Positions 1 to 5,852 of a stretch of DNA of 5,852 nucleotides are shown one piece after another. The notes under the pieces were generated by a model. That model saw nothing but the letters and a program-made list of their open reading frames with translations. It ran no database searches and was not told where the DNA came from. Source of the stretch: Methanobacteriota archaeon. Lineage in GTDB: Archaea > Halobacteriota > Methanomicrobia > Methanomicrobiales > Methanospirillaceae. A program made the translations under genes and the position numbers. Each line of letters starts with the position of its first letter. The first letter of the stretch is position 1. Location: assembly GCA_009779205.1 (NCBI GenBank), contig WRER01000069.1, positions 1 through 5,852 of the forward strand, given 5' to 3'.

Positions 1-160
1 TTAAACCTATGTGATAGAAAAGATAAAAACACTTCCATCTCATCCAAATGAAGTGAGAAGTAAAGAGACTGGACAGAATTCGTTTTTTCATGATTATATC
101 CACACGTCATTATAAAATTTATGATTTATCTAAATTTTTTTGTTTCTATCAAAAAAGTAA
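1..160. other. AT-rich stretch with no recognisable gene
   Basis: Read on both strands, this stretch gives only short open frames. The longest plausible one on the plus strand runs from about 5 to 115 (36 codons, containing SKETGQNSFF) and matches no family I recognise. There is no tRNA-like fold and no repeat array. It could hold the remains of whatever the neighbouring transposon landed in, or the missing N-terminal part of the transposase decayed beyond recognition; neither can be shown. Confidence 0.5.
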
Positions 161-274
161 TAGGACTTACGCAAAAATCAACATGACTTAAACTTTTGTC
201 AACTTTAAATAATTAATTGAAGTGACTTAATAAGGCATTATGATATATAATCGTGCAATTTTGCGTAAGTCCTA
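161..274. mobile_element. MITE-like element with 14-bp terminal inverted repeats and TA target duplication
   Basis: Positions 161-176 (TAGGACTTACGCAAAA) are the exact reverse complement of 259-274. Read as a transposon this gives a 110-bp element (163-272) with perfect 14-bp ends starting GGACTTACGC and a TA on each side as the likely target duplication. The interior is AT-rich, contains an 8-bp direct repeat TGACTTAA (184-191 and 223-230), and has no coding capacity, so the element is non-autonomous and would have to be moved by a transposase encoded elsewhere. Ends of this kind with TA duplications fit IS5/IS630-type elements; the family assignment is inference. The right end directly abuts the transposase remnant at 275, so either the MITE inserted into that remnant or both derive from one rearranged insertion sequence. 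Confidence 0.7.
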
Positions 275-744
275 AGTCAGTTAGAATACTGGAGAGAGTA
301 TCGATCATTTCGTCACATGGCAGTGAGTCACCAGATGAAAAAAAGCACACGGAGAAATATCAAACCGTAGTTAATGCTGAAACAAAGGAAATATTGGACT
401 TTACAACGATTACAGGAAAGTACATGATTTCAGAATGTGTAAAGAAGGTTTAGCTAATGTTTTGCCGAAAACCTTTTTTGTTTTAGCTGATAGTGGGTAT
501 CAAGGAAAAAATGACTATGTACCGAACGCCGTTATCCCGTTCAAGGCAGCAAAATAATCCGCTCACCGATCAACAAAAAGCTTTCAATGCAAAACTTGCT
601 AAATATAGAGTTGTTATTGAACACATAAACAGAGAGATTAAAATCTTCAGAATCTGCAAAAAAACGTACCGAGGGAAGGGAAAACGGGGGCTATTAAGAG
701 GTAATAATTGTAGGTCCTTGTACAACCATAGGTGCGCCCTCTAG
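275..744 (+). pseudogene. Decayed IS5-type (DDE_Tnp_4-like) transposase, frameshifted and internally deleted
   Basis: Pieces of one transposase appear in order in changing frames. Frame from 275: LEYWREYRSFRHM, the N-terminal helical region that precedes the HTH in this family. Frame from about 337: KKHTEKYQTVVN and KEILDFT, the strand after the first catalytic Asp. Frame from 420: VHDFRMCKEG, then FFVLADSGYQG, which carries the second catalytic Asp, ending at a TAA at 555. Frame from 553: NPLTDQQKAFN, then RVVIEHINREIKIFRI, which carries the catalytic Glu, and LYNH near the usual C-terminus. Between the first two pieces the section that should carry the first catalytic Asp (the VDATE region) is missing, and the N-terminal 60 or so residues are absent. 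The shift at about 420 fits loss of one base. The protein cannot be active. No matching right-hand inverted repeat is visible after 744. Confidence 0.85.
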
Positions 745-843
745 TGTTCGGACAGGTCTAATAAGCCAAAGCCCATGTACAAAATATCATCAAAAGCATT
801 TGGAGTACGATGAGAAGGATGTATAATATCGGGAAAATATAAC

Positions 844-1647
844 ATGAAAAACGATTCAATTCGCTATTATAGGGACAGAAACACTTTTTTTCTGCGGGGA
901 ACATGTAACCTCTGCATAGCAAAAGACAAACGTGTAAAAGAAGATGACACAATCTTCATCCACTCTGGAGGAGTGGAAACAGTACCAAAAGGCACAGGAC
1001 TATTAACGTCCATTCCTATCCGGTACCTGTGTATTTTTAAAGCTCCAGCAAGTACACTTTTCATCACTGCATCTAAAACAGACGTTCAGATTCTCTTCCA
1101 TCACGCCATGCCTCTTTCTCATGCTGACATGTGTGATATTGCAGATCTAATTTCTAACACTCTTGTCTCTGATCTGAACTATTCAAAGCAGCACAGCACA
1201 GATATTATCGTTTCATATTCAATTTCAGATAGCAATGAGAATGCGCATGTAGCACTAATGTTCATAAAAAATGTTGTAATCCATGGGGTAATACGTGCAC
1301 AACAACATGTACAAAATCGCCCATCGTTTCAAATTTTTATTCCAAGTGAAGGAGAAGGCAAAAAAGAGGTACCAAAAGGCAAGTGGCATGAGTGGACACC
1401 TGAAGGATGTCCGTATTACCCCTGCCACCATATTGCAAATCAGATTTGTGATTATTGTTACTGCCCATTTTATCCATGCTATGATGAAGAATTGGGCGCC
1501 TGCATTACCAGTTCAAAAGGAGAAAAAGTTTGGAGTTGTGAAACATGTGCACTTCTGCATCACCCTGCCGTTGCAATGTACTTGAGAGAACACCCAACTG
1601 CATCACTTGCAGAACTTAAGGAACTGCTTGCTGAGCAAAATGAATGA
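844..1647 (+). CDS. Cysteine-rich small domain protein with diverged CbiZ-like N-terminal domain
   Basis: This is an intact 267-residue protein. Residues 189-245 are a clear cysteine-rich small domain (Pfam Cys_rich_small, a presumed metal-binding module): CPYYPCHH, then CDYCYCPFYPC, then VWSCETCALLHHPAVA. Nine cysteines (189, 194, 202, 205, 207, 212, 220, 232, 235) and several histidines could bind metal. Residues about 35-156 resemble, by eye, adenosylcobinamide amidohydrolase (CbiZ), which removes the nucleotide-loop side chain of incomplete corrinoids so archaea can salvage them: SGG near 41, GLLTS 52-56, FITAS 73-77, VQILFHHAMPLS 81-92, STDIIVSYS 118-126 and GVIRA 148-152. The usual Gly/Thr-rich run before the TD is not kept, so activity is uncertain. 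There is no signal peptide or membrane segment, so it is probably cytosolic. An in-frame stop at 811-813 leaves ATG 844 as the only standard start; the Shine-Dalgarno is weak, and a TATA-like stretch lies near 780-789 or 822-829. Gene structure is certain, the C-terminal domain is strong, the CbiZ part is a hypothesis. Confidence 0.85.
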   Translation: MKNDSIRYYRDRNTFFLRGTCNLCIAKDKRVKEDDTIFIHSGGVETVPKGTGLLTSIPIRYLCIFKAPASTLFITASKTDVQILFHHAMPLSHADMCDIADLISNTLVSDLNYSKQHSTDIIVSYSISDSNENAHVALMFIKNVVIHGVIRAQQHVQNRPSFQIFIPSEGEGKKEVPKGKWHEWTPEGCPYYPCHHIANQICDYCYCPFYPCYDEELGACITSSKGEKVWSCETCALLHHPAVAMYLREHPTASLAELKELLAEQNE

Positions 1648-1654
1648 GCGTGAC

Positions 1655-2461
1655 TCATGTCTCTTTTTGATCCATACCTTCCCTGCCTCCAATACGATGT
1701 GTCCCTGCGATGAGAGGGTGACGAGCATAATCCATCACTTTTATATCAGCAATTTTGTCAAGATTCAATTGTCTTGCGGTACGTTCAAGCCCTAATTCAA
1801 AATCTTCTGCAATAGTGATAATATATGCCTCAAGCACTTTGATTCCCAGTCTTTGAGCTGCGACGGCACGATGATGACCATCAACAAGTAAGGTGCGTCC
1901 AGGCAGTTTAATTGCAATAATCGGCTCAGCTAGTCCTCGTTTCAGTTCATACATTCTACCTTCGAGCTCGTCCATATAGATGCGAGACTGTGTTGGATGC
2001 AGACTTCGAACAGGAACTGCTCCTTTTTTCATTTTTGGAGTGATATCATGGAGGCGGTGGAGTGTATTCATTAATTTGTACACTTTTTCAGGAGAAACAT
2101 GTTCAATCTGAGATCGAACAACATCAGTATTTGAAATGATACCGAGCAATCGATTTTTTTCATCGACAACAGGCAGTTTTTGAAGGTCGGATCGAATCAT
2201 GACACGGGCAACATCAGAAATGGCCATGTCAGGTTCAGCTACAACCAGGTGCTTGCTGAATACTTCGCGAACAGGAGTATTCGGTGGAACAAATAAGATA
2301 TCACGGGCAGAAATGTATCCAACGACCTCATCACCATCCATCACAGGAAATCCATCGTGAGTTGTATGCTTTATCGCCGCGATCACGTCACTAGCAACAC
2401 CCTCAATTGAGATCGTATCAACGGCCTTGGTCATATAATCACGAACCAGCTCCCTCTCCAT
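1655..2461 (-). CDS. CBS-domain protein with C-terminal ParB/Srx-like nuclease domain
   Basis: The chosen protein has 268 residues and is probably a cytosolic regulator. Two tandem CBS domains form a Bateman module (about residues 5-58 and 68-120), each ending in the typical Gly-Ile-Ser-x-x-Asp pattern (VVGYISARDI and LLGIISNTDVV); such pairs usually bind adenine nucleotides. After a linker, residues about 148-230 form a ParB/sulfiredoxin-like domain: VPVRSLHPTQSRIY, EPIIAIKLPG, then LVDGHHRAVAAQRLG, where DGHHR sits in the position of the ParB CTP/phosphate-binding motif. CBS-ParB fusions are common in methanogenic archaea, with undefined roles in regulation or DNA binding. An in-frame ATG at 2479 would add six residues, but there GGTGA abuts the start codon; the ATG at 2461 has AGGTG a few bases upstream and gives the usual CBS start (MERELVRDYMTK). 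The gene ends 7 bp from its convergent neighbour and is divergent from the DUF5806 gene. Confidence 0.88.
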   Translation of the reverse strand: MERELVRDYMTKAVDTISIEGVASDVIAAIKHTTHDGFPVMDGDEVVGYISARDILFVPPNTPVREVFSKHLVVAEPDMAISDVARVMIRSDLQKLPVVDEKNRLLGIISNTDVVRSQIEHVSPEKVYKLMNTLHRLHDITPKMKKGAVPVRSLHPTQSRIYMDELEGRMYELKRGLAEPIIAIKLPGRTLLVDGHHRAVAAQRLGIKVLEAYIITIAEDFELGLERTARQLNLDKIADIKVMDYARHPLIAGTHRIGGREGMDQKET

Positions 2462-2479
2462 AACACACCTATCTGCCAT

Positions 2480-2528
2480 TCACCTATAATAACTATCTCC
2501 TCCTTGCGATAAGAGGTCAGGATTTTTT
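2480..2528. promoter_or_regulatory. Divergent promoter region between CBS-ParB and DUF5806-glmM
   Basis: The gap between the two divergent genes is 49-67 bp depending on the CBS-ParB start. On the plus strand TATAATAA (2485-2492) is a good archaeal TATA candidate and places transcription start near 2510-2515, with GAGGT (2513-2517) 11 bases before ATG 2529. On the minus strand ATAAAAAATCC (about 2531-2521) is a weaker TATA candidate, giving a start near 2500 close to an AGGAGG (about 2506-2501) that is too far from either ATG to serve as its ribosome site. The two transcripts must share or compete for this short region. No clear operator palindrome is seen. Confidence 0.5.
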
Positions 2529-3122
2529 ATGGTTTATTCGCGTAATGGTACGTTTATCATGGCAATGCATCCATACTCTCATGATCCCGCGAAGTACCAC
2601 AAATTTCAAAAAATTGATGGTGCACAGTATGATCAGGTAAACCATTTTCTGAGAAAACGTACCTTTATAACAGCGCGAGAATGGGCTATTTCGAGACTAT
2701 GCGCAGATTTTCAAACGTCCTCAGGGGCAGAGATGACTTATATCGGAAAAAATTTGCCTGAACTTGTGCCATTTATGAAAGACACATACTCTCCTCAGGC
2801 AGTAAATCAAGCACGAGTCTCTTTTAAACAGAAAGTCAGTAAGGCAGGTGCAACTTTTTTATATGGTGCAATGTGTGGATTTTATACTCCTGAAGAGCTT
2901 GACGACCTGCTATTTGAAGCAAGTGAGGTAGCCAGATTTTTACTTGAGATAGAGAGTACTAACATTGATATTGATACAGAGATAGAAATAGAGGATCGAG
3001 TCACAGAAGTCATGAAACATGTTGCGCAGGCTTCAATGCGTCTTTTAAAAGAACGAGAAGCACAGCAGAAAGAAAAGATGCATGCCGTACATACCGTAAA
3101 AAATGAAATGGATGAACTATGA
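2529..3122 (+). CDS. DUF5806 family protein of unknown function
   Basis: This 197-residue protein matches the DUF5806 family as I know it from haloarchaea and methanogen relatives. The conserved core lies at about residues 22-142: KYHKFQKIDGAQYDQVNHFL, then ITAREWAISRLCADF (47-61), IGKNLPELVPFM (72-83), YSPQAVNQARVSFKQKV (87-103), KAGATFLYGAMCGF (105-118) and EELDDLLFEASEVARFLLE (122-140). No function is established to my knowledge. It looks all-helical and soluble, with no signal peptide or membrane segment. The tail (about 145-185) is highly charged and probably a long helix or coiled coil, which suggests a partner protein. ATG 2529 is favoured because GAGGT precedes it; ATGs at 2559 and 2565 would still keep the whole conserved core and begin nearer to it. 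The gene overlaps glmM by 4 bp (ATGA), so translation is probably coupled and a role linked to amino-sugar or surface-glycan synthesis is possible, but that is inference from position. Confidence 0.85.
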   Translation: MVYSRNGTFIMAMHPYSHDPAKYHKFQKIDGAQYDQVNHFLRKRTFITAREWAISRLCADFQTSSGAEMTYIGKNLPELVPFMKDTYSPQAVNQARVSFKQKVSKAGATFLYGAMCGFYTPEELDDLLFEASEVARFLLEIESTNIDIDTEIEIEDRVTEVMKHVAQASMRLLKEREAQQKEKMHAVHTVKNEMDEL

Positions 3123-4489
3123 GCAATACTGATAAAAAAGAGTTATTTGGAACGAATGGAATCCGTGGGATCGTCGGCGAACTTATGACACCTGAATTTG
3201 TTATGAAAGTTGGCATGGCACTTGGATCGATTCGGCCAGGAACTATCGCAGTTGGAAGAGATACTCGAACTTCTGGTCCTGCATTTGTCTCTGCTGTGAA
3301 AGCGGGATTGATGGCTGTTGGATGTAATGTTGTTGATTGTGGTGTGCTTCCAACACCAGCTCTTCAATATATGGTGAGGACAAATCCAGCGTATAACGCA
3401 GGGGTTGTGATTACCGCCTCACATAATCCCCGTGAATATAATGGAGTTAAAGCTATTGATACAGATGGTACAGAGATGGCAGATGCTGAATCTATCCTGA
3501 TCGAGCAGCGAATCTTTGCAAATGACTATAAGACTGCGACATGGGAGAATATTGGCACAGAACGTTCTGATCCAAATGCTGCTCACACGTATATAGAATC
3601 GATTGTTTCTCAGTTTCAAAAGGATCTCGGCAAAGGAATGACAGTCGTCGTAGATGCAGGTTGTGGTGCAGCACATGGTACCACAGCAGCACTGCTCCGT
3701 GACCTTGGATGTCGTGTCATTACGCTAAATGCTCAGGCTGACGGACATTTTCCCGCACGTATGCCAGAACCATCTGTTGAAGGACTACAACCTCTTTCAA
3801 CACTTGTACAGGAAGTGCATGCTGATTTTGGTGTGGCACATGACGGTGATGCGGATCGCGCTGTATTTATCGATGATAAAGGACGATTCATCGAAGAAAA
3901 CCGAGAATTTGCTCTAATTCAGGATGCGGTGTGTCAAAGGGATGGAAAGAGTGGGATTATTGTAACACCTGTAAGCAGTTCCCGTATATTTGAAACAATT
4001 GCACAGAAACACAACTGTGCCGTTGAGTACACAAAGATTGGAAGCATTTACGTTGCAAGAAGAATGATTGAGTGCATCGAGTCCGGTACTCATGTGCTAT
4101 TTGGTGGGGAAGGAAATGGTGGGTTAATTTATCCATGGCATCAGTTTTGCAGGGATGGAGGGATGACTGCTGCCATGATGGTTTCTCTTCTTGCACAGAC
4201 AAAGCAGCCACTTTCAATGCTTGTTGATGGACTGCCTCCCTCTCATATACTCACATACAAGTACAAAACAAACAAAGCACCTGAGATTCTTGCTGCATTG
4301 AAACTCGCATTTGCTCATGAAAAACTCAATGATATCGATGGGGTACGTATTGACAGAGAAGATTGCTGGGCATTAGTTCGCCCGTCAGGAACAGAACCCA
4401 TCATGCGCTTGTATGTGGAATCTCCTTCATTAGAAGTGGCAGAAAAGTTCAGTGCAGAAGTAAGAGACGTGTTTGAACCTCTCCTCTAA
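3119..4489 (+). CDS. glmM: Phosphoglucosamine mutase (archaeal GlmM type)
   Basis: The enzyme interconverts glucosamine-6-phosphate and glucosamine-1-phosphate, the step before UDP-N-acetylglucosamine for N-glycans and other surface polymers; it is cytosolic and Mg-dependent. The protein has 456 residues, a normal length for the alpha-D-phosphohexomutase superfamily. All four active-site segments are present: FGTNGIRG (10-17) typical of the GlmM branch, the catalytic loop TASHNP (99-104) with phosphoserine Ser101, the metal loop DGDADR (242-247), the sugar-selecting loop GGEGNGG (329-335), and the phosphate-binding loop RPSGTEPIMR (421-430). The EGNGG loop and FGTNG start favour archaeal GlmM over phosphomannomutase, although some archaeal members accept several sugars. 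ATG 3119 overlaps the upstream stop as ATGA, and GGATG (3110-3114) serves as a weak ribosome site, so translation is likely coupled to the DUF5806 gene. No truncation or missing residue is seen. Confidence 0.93.
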   Translation: MSNTDKKELFGTNGIRGIVGELMTPEFVMKVGMALGSIRPGTIAVGRDTRTSGPAFVSAVKAGLMAVGCNVVDCGVLPTPALQYMVRTNPAYNAGVVITASHNPREYNGVKAIDTDGTEMADAESILIEQRIFANDYKTATWENIGTERSDPNAAHTYIESIVSQFQKDLGKGMTVVVDAGCGAAHGTTAALLRDLGCRVITLNAQADGHFPARMPEPSVEGLQPLSTLVQEVHADFGVAHDGDADRAVFIDDKGRFIEENREFALIQDAVCQRDGKSGIIVTPVSSSRIFETIAQKHNCAVEYTKIGSIYVARRMIECIESGTHVLFGGEGNGGLIYPWHQFCRDGGMTAAMMVSLLAQTKQPLSMLVDGLPPSHILTYKYKTNKAPEILAALKLAFAHEKLNDIDGVRIDREDCWALVRPSGTEPIMRLYVESPSLEVAEKFSAEVRDVFEPLL

Positions 4490-4611
4490 CATGCGCTAAA
4501 AATGGGTGAGAAATTATAAGCTGTATGAAAATTTCATTTAATATTTAATATTATTGTTTTTGTCGAAACTAAAATTTTATTTGTGTAGATGTGAAAAATG
4601 GAATAACAAGT
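4490..4611. terminator. AT-rich convergent intergenic region, probable transcription end for both flanking genes
   Basis: The 122-bp gap between convergent glmM and the M42 gene contains only AT-rich sequence. On the plus strand a T-rich run (about 4538-4561, ending in GTTTTT) follows the glmM stop, the kind of oligo-T stretch at which archaeal RNA polymerase stops. On the minus strand shorter T runs (complements of 4593-4597 and 4570-4579) could act for the M42 transcript. No strong hairpin is present. Assignment rests on position and composition only. Confidence 0.35.
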
Positions 4612-5649
4612 CTATAATTTAGGTTTTATTTTCAATGCTGCAACGATGAGTTGCATTGTAGACTCAAGATCTTTCATATCAAGCACCTCAACAGGTGAGT
4701 GAATGTAACGTGTTGGCACAGACAACGGTACACTTGGAATTCCAGCACGAACAAGGTTAATTGCAGATGCATCGGTATTCCCACCATCACTTACTTCGAG
4801 TTGATATGGAATCTTCTCTTTATCTCCGGCTTTGCGAAGCCATGCAATGAGTTTCGGATCTGAAATCAATCCGCGTCCAGCAGCATTGACAATACCAATA
4901 ACTGGTCCGTCTCCCATCAAAACAGGTGCTTCTTCTTTTGTAATGCCTGGATGATCTCCAGGAATCGTTACATCAATTGCAATTGCAATATCTGGGTCGA
5001 TTGAAAACGCAGCACCACGTGCGCCTTTTAAGCCAACCTCTTCTTGTGTAGTAAACACGCCATATATCGTATGTGGCGTTTCTACCTGTTTTAAGACCTC
5101 AATTAAAATATAAACTCCAGCCCGATTATCAAGAGCCTTTCCTGTTACGCGAGAACCCGCAAGCCTGACGAGTTCGGTGTCTATTGTTACTGGTGCACCA
5201 ATCTCAATACCAAGCTTTTCTACTTCATCAGCAGAGGTGCAACCAATATCAATGAACATATCTTTCAGTTCGATAGGTTTCTTTCGATCTTCTGGTTGCA
5301 TTACATGAGGAGGCTTTGATCCGATTACGCCAAATACCAGCCCTTTTATTCCATGTATAATAACACGACGAGTGTGAACAGATGGTGCGTACCATCCACC
5401 AATTGGCACGAATTTGATGAAGCCTTTCTCAGTAACATGCTGTACCATAAATCCGATCTCATCCATATGAGATGCAATCATGACTTTCAGATCGGAGCCA
5501 CGACGAATAGCGATCAGATTACCATTGCTGTCTTCTGTTATCTCATCTACAAATCCTTTCAGTTCTTTTTTGACAATATCTCGAATATTTCCTTCAAATC
5601 CGGAGATTCCATGCGCATCTGATAATGCTTTTAGTAATTCAAAATTCAT
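4612..5649 (-). CDS. M42 family metallo-aminopeptidase (TET/FrvX-like)
   Basis: With the chosen start the protein has 345 residues, the usual size for M42 enzymes, which are cytosolic two-metal aminopeptidases that often form dodecameric tetrahedral shells and trim peptides left by the proteasome. The metal and catalytic residues are all present: His61 and Asp63 in ASHMDEIGF, bridging Asp174 in KALDNRAG, catalytic Glu203 and metal-binding Glu204 in FTTQEEVGLKGARGA, Asp226 in AIAIDVTIPGDHPG, and His317 in YIHSPVEVLD; SDGGNTDA (287-294) is the family substrate-region motif. Substrate specificity (glutamyl, leucyl, deblocking) cannot be read from sequence alone. The frame stays open to an upstream ATG at 5682, but the family normally starts as here (MNFELLKALSDAHGISGFEG), AGGATGATGA lies just before ATG 5649, and the predicted transcription start is near 5686, leaving almost no leader for the longer form. 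The gene appears to be transcribed alone. Confidence 0.93.
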   Translation of the reverse strand: MNFELLKALSDAHGISGFEGNIRDIVKKELKGFVDEITEDSNGNLIAIRRGSDLKVMIASHMDEIGFMVQHVTEKGFIKFVPIGGWYAPSVHTRRVIIHGIKGLVFGVIGSKPPHVMQPEDRKKPIELKDMFIDIGCTSADEVEKLGIEIGAPVTIDTELVRLAGSRVTGKALDNRAGVYILIEVLKQVETPHTIYGVFTTQEEVGLKGARGAAFSIDPDIAIAIDVTIPGDHPGITKEEAPVLMGDGPVIGIVNAAGRGLISDPKLIAWLRKAGDKEKIPYQLEVSDGGNTDASAINLVRAGIPSVPLSVPTRYIHSPVEVLDMKDLESTMQLIVAALKIKPKL

Positions 5650-5650
5650 A

Positions 5651-5660
5651 TCATCATCCT
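5651..5660 (-). promoter_or_regulatory. Shine-Dalgarno-like site deciding the M42 start
   Basis: Read on the minus strand this is AGGATGATGA, ending one base before ATG 5649, with AGG about 8 bases from the start codon. It partly matches the archaeal anti-Shine-Dalgarno. It favours the 345-residue product over the longer frame from 5682. Confidence 0.5.
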
Positions 5661-5708
5661 GTTTCTTCAATTTTTGCTGCATTGCTGCATAACACTACAG
5701 TGAACACA

Positions 5709-5716
5709 ATATTTAA
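5709..5716 (-). promoter_or_regulatory. TATA-like box for the M42 gene
   Basis: On the minus strand TTAAATAT lies about 60 bases before ATG 5649. Archaeal TATA boxes sit about 25 bases before transcription start, giving a start near 5686 and a leader of roughly 35-40 bases. A BRE element is not obvious. Confidence 0.45.
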
Positions 5717-5741
5717 TCCTTCAAATTTTCATTTTAAATTA

Positions 5742-5824
5742 CGAAAGACACGAAAAACATGAAATGTGAAACTGGGGGAGCAAGTTGAGGCCGGCAAACT
5801 TGCTTTCGTCTTTTTCGTGGTTTC
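5742..5824. repeat. Nested inverted repeat / hairpin element
   Basis: An inner perfect 8-bp stem, AGCAAGTT (5779-5786) with AACTTGCT (5797-5804), encloses a GC-rich 10-base loop containing GGCCGG. Flanking it are imperfect outer arms in opposite orientation, 5742-5764 and 5804-5824, sharing the core ACGAAAAA (5750-5757; complement at 5811-5818) and GAAA ends. The CGAAAGACACGAAAAAC type of motif is a dispersed intergenic repeat I have seen in environmental prokaryotic genomes; that link is from memory. The element lies upstream of the M42 promoter and could be a palindromic repeat, a MITE relic, or a terminator (T-rich sequence follows the inner stem on the plus strand) for a gene not visible here. 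The last bases of the window, 5825-5852, hold nothing recognisable. Confidence 0.55.
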
Positions 5825-5852
5825 TTTTCATTTCTCTAACATTAAAACGCAA

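Noticed and set aside
5..115. 36-codon open frame containing SKETGQNSFF
   Set aside because: No recognisable family, no good start or ribosome site; may be a relic but cannot be supported as a gene.
12..151. 9-bp inverted repeat (TGATAGAAA at 12-20, TTTCTATCA at 143-151)
   Set aside because: Short, AT-rich and far apart; expected by chance in such sequence, with no target duplication.
253..453. 66-codon frame read as a separate small gene
   Set aside because: Its first part runs through the right arm of the MITE and its second part is the KKHT to DFT section of the decayed transposase.
493..744. 83-codon frame read as a separate small gene
   Set aside because: It is the C-terminal piece of the same transposase (catalytic Glu region); the first 20 or so codons are out of frame with the DSGYQG section.
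1295..1585. Alternative-frame plus-strand ORF inside the Cys-rich gene
   Set aside because: Shadow of the 844-1647 gene, whose conserved cysteine motif lies in the other frame.
1644..1658. 5-bp palindrome ATGAG-CGTGA-CTCAT spanning the gap between two convergent genes
   Set aside because: Most of the symmetry comes from the two facing TGA stop codons; the stem is short and no T-run follows.
3419..3692. Minus-strand open frames inside glmM
   Set aside because: They run antisense to the conserved mutase core, have unusual Cys/His/Ser-rich composition and no family resemblance.
1..5852. CRISPR array, tRNA or rRNA
   Set aside because: No regularly spaced repeats, no tRNA-like T-loop or CCA context, and no rRNA-like sequence was seen on either strand.

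Overview
The window looks like part of a chromosome from a euryarchaeon, probably a methanogen or ANME-type relative (Methanomicrobia/Methanosarcinales sense). This rests on four observations: an archaeal-type phosphoglucosamine mutase, a DUF5806 protein (a family I know from haloarchaea and methanogen relatives), a CBS-ParB fusion of the kind common in methanogens, and an M42 (TET-type) aminopeptidase. TATA-like boxes at archaeal spacing agree. The order or genus cannot be fixed from the sequence.

Layout: positions 1-160 are AT-rich with no recognisable gene. Positions 161-274 are a small MITE-like element with perfect 14-bp inverted ends (GGACTTACGCAAAA) inside a TA duplication. It abuts a decayed IS5-type DDE transposase (275-744) that is frameshifted and internally deleted. 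Then comes an intact plus-strand gene (844-1647) whose C-terminus is a cysteine-rich small metal-binding domain and whose N-terminus looks like a diverged CbiZ (adenosylcobinamide amidohydrolase) domain. A CBS-CBS-ParB protein (minus strand, 2461-1655) ends 7 bp from it, tail to tail. A short divergent promoter region (about 2462-2528) separates that gene from a plus-strand pair, a DUF5806 protein (2529-3122) and glmM (3119-4489), which overlap by 4 bp and so are very likely co-translated. After a 122-bp convergent gap, an M42 metallo-aminopeptidase lies on the minus strand (5649-4612), with a recognisable TATA box and Shine-Dalgarno-like site upstream. The right edge (5742-5824) holds a nested inverted repeat.

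The genes do not form one pathway. GlmM makes glucosamine-1-phosphate for UDP-GlcNAc and surface glycans, the M42 enzyme acts in peptide turnover, the CbiZ-like/Cys-rich protein hints at corrinoid salvage or metal handling, and the CBS-ParB protein looks like a nucleotide-sensing regulator. I see no clear new multi-gene system. The best leads are the CbiZ-like/Cys-rich fusion, the coupled DUF5806-glmM pair with its divergent CBS-ParB neighbour, and the MITE beside a dead transposase.
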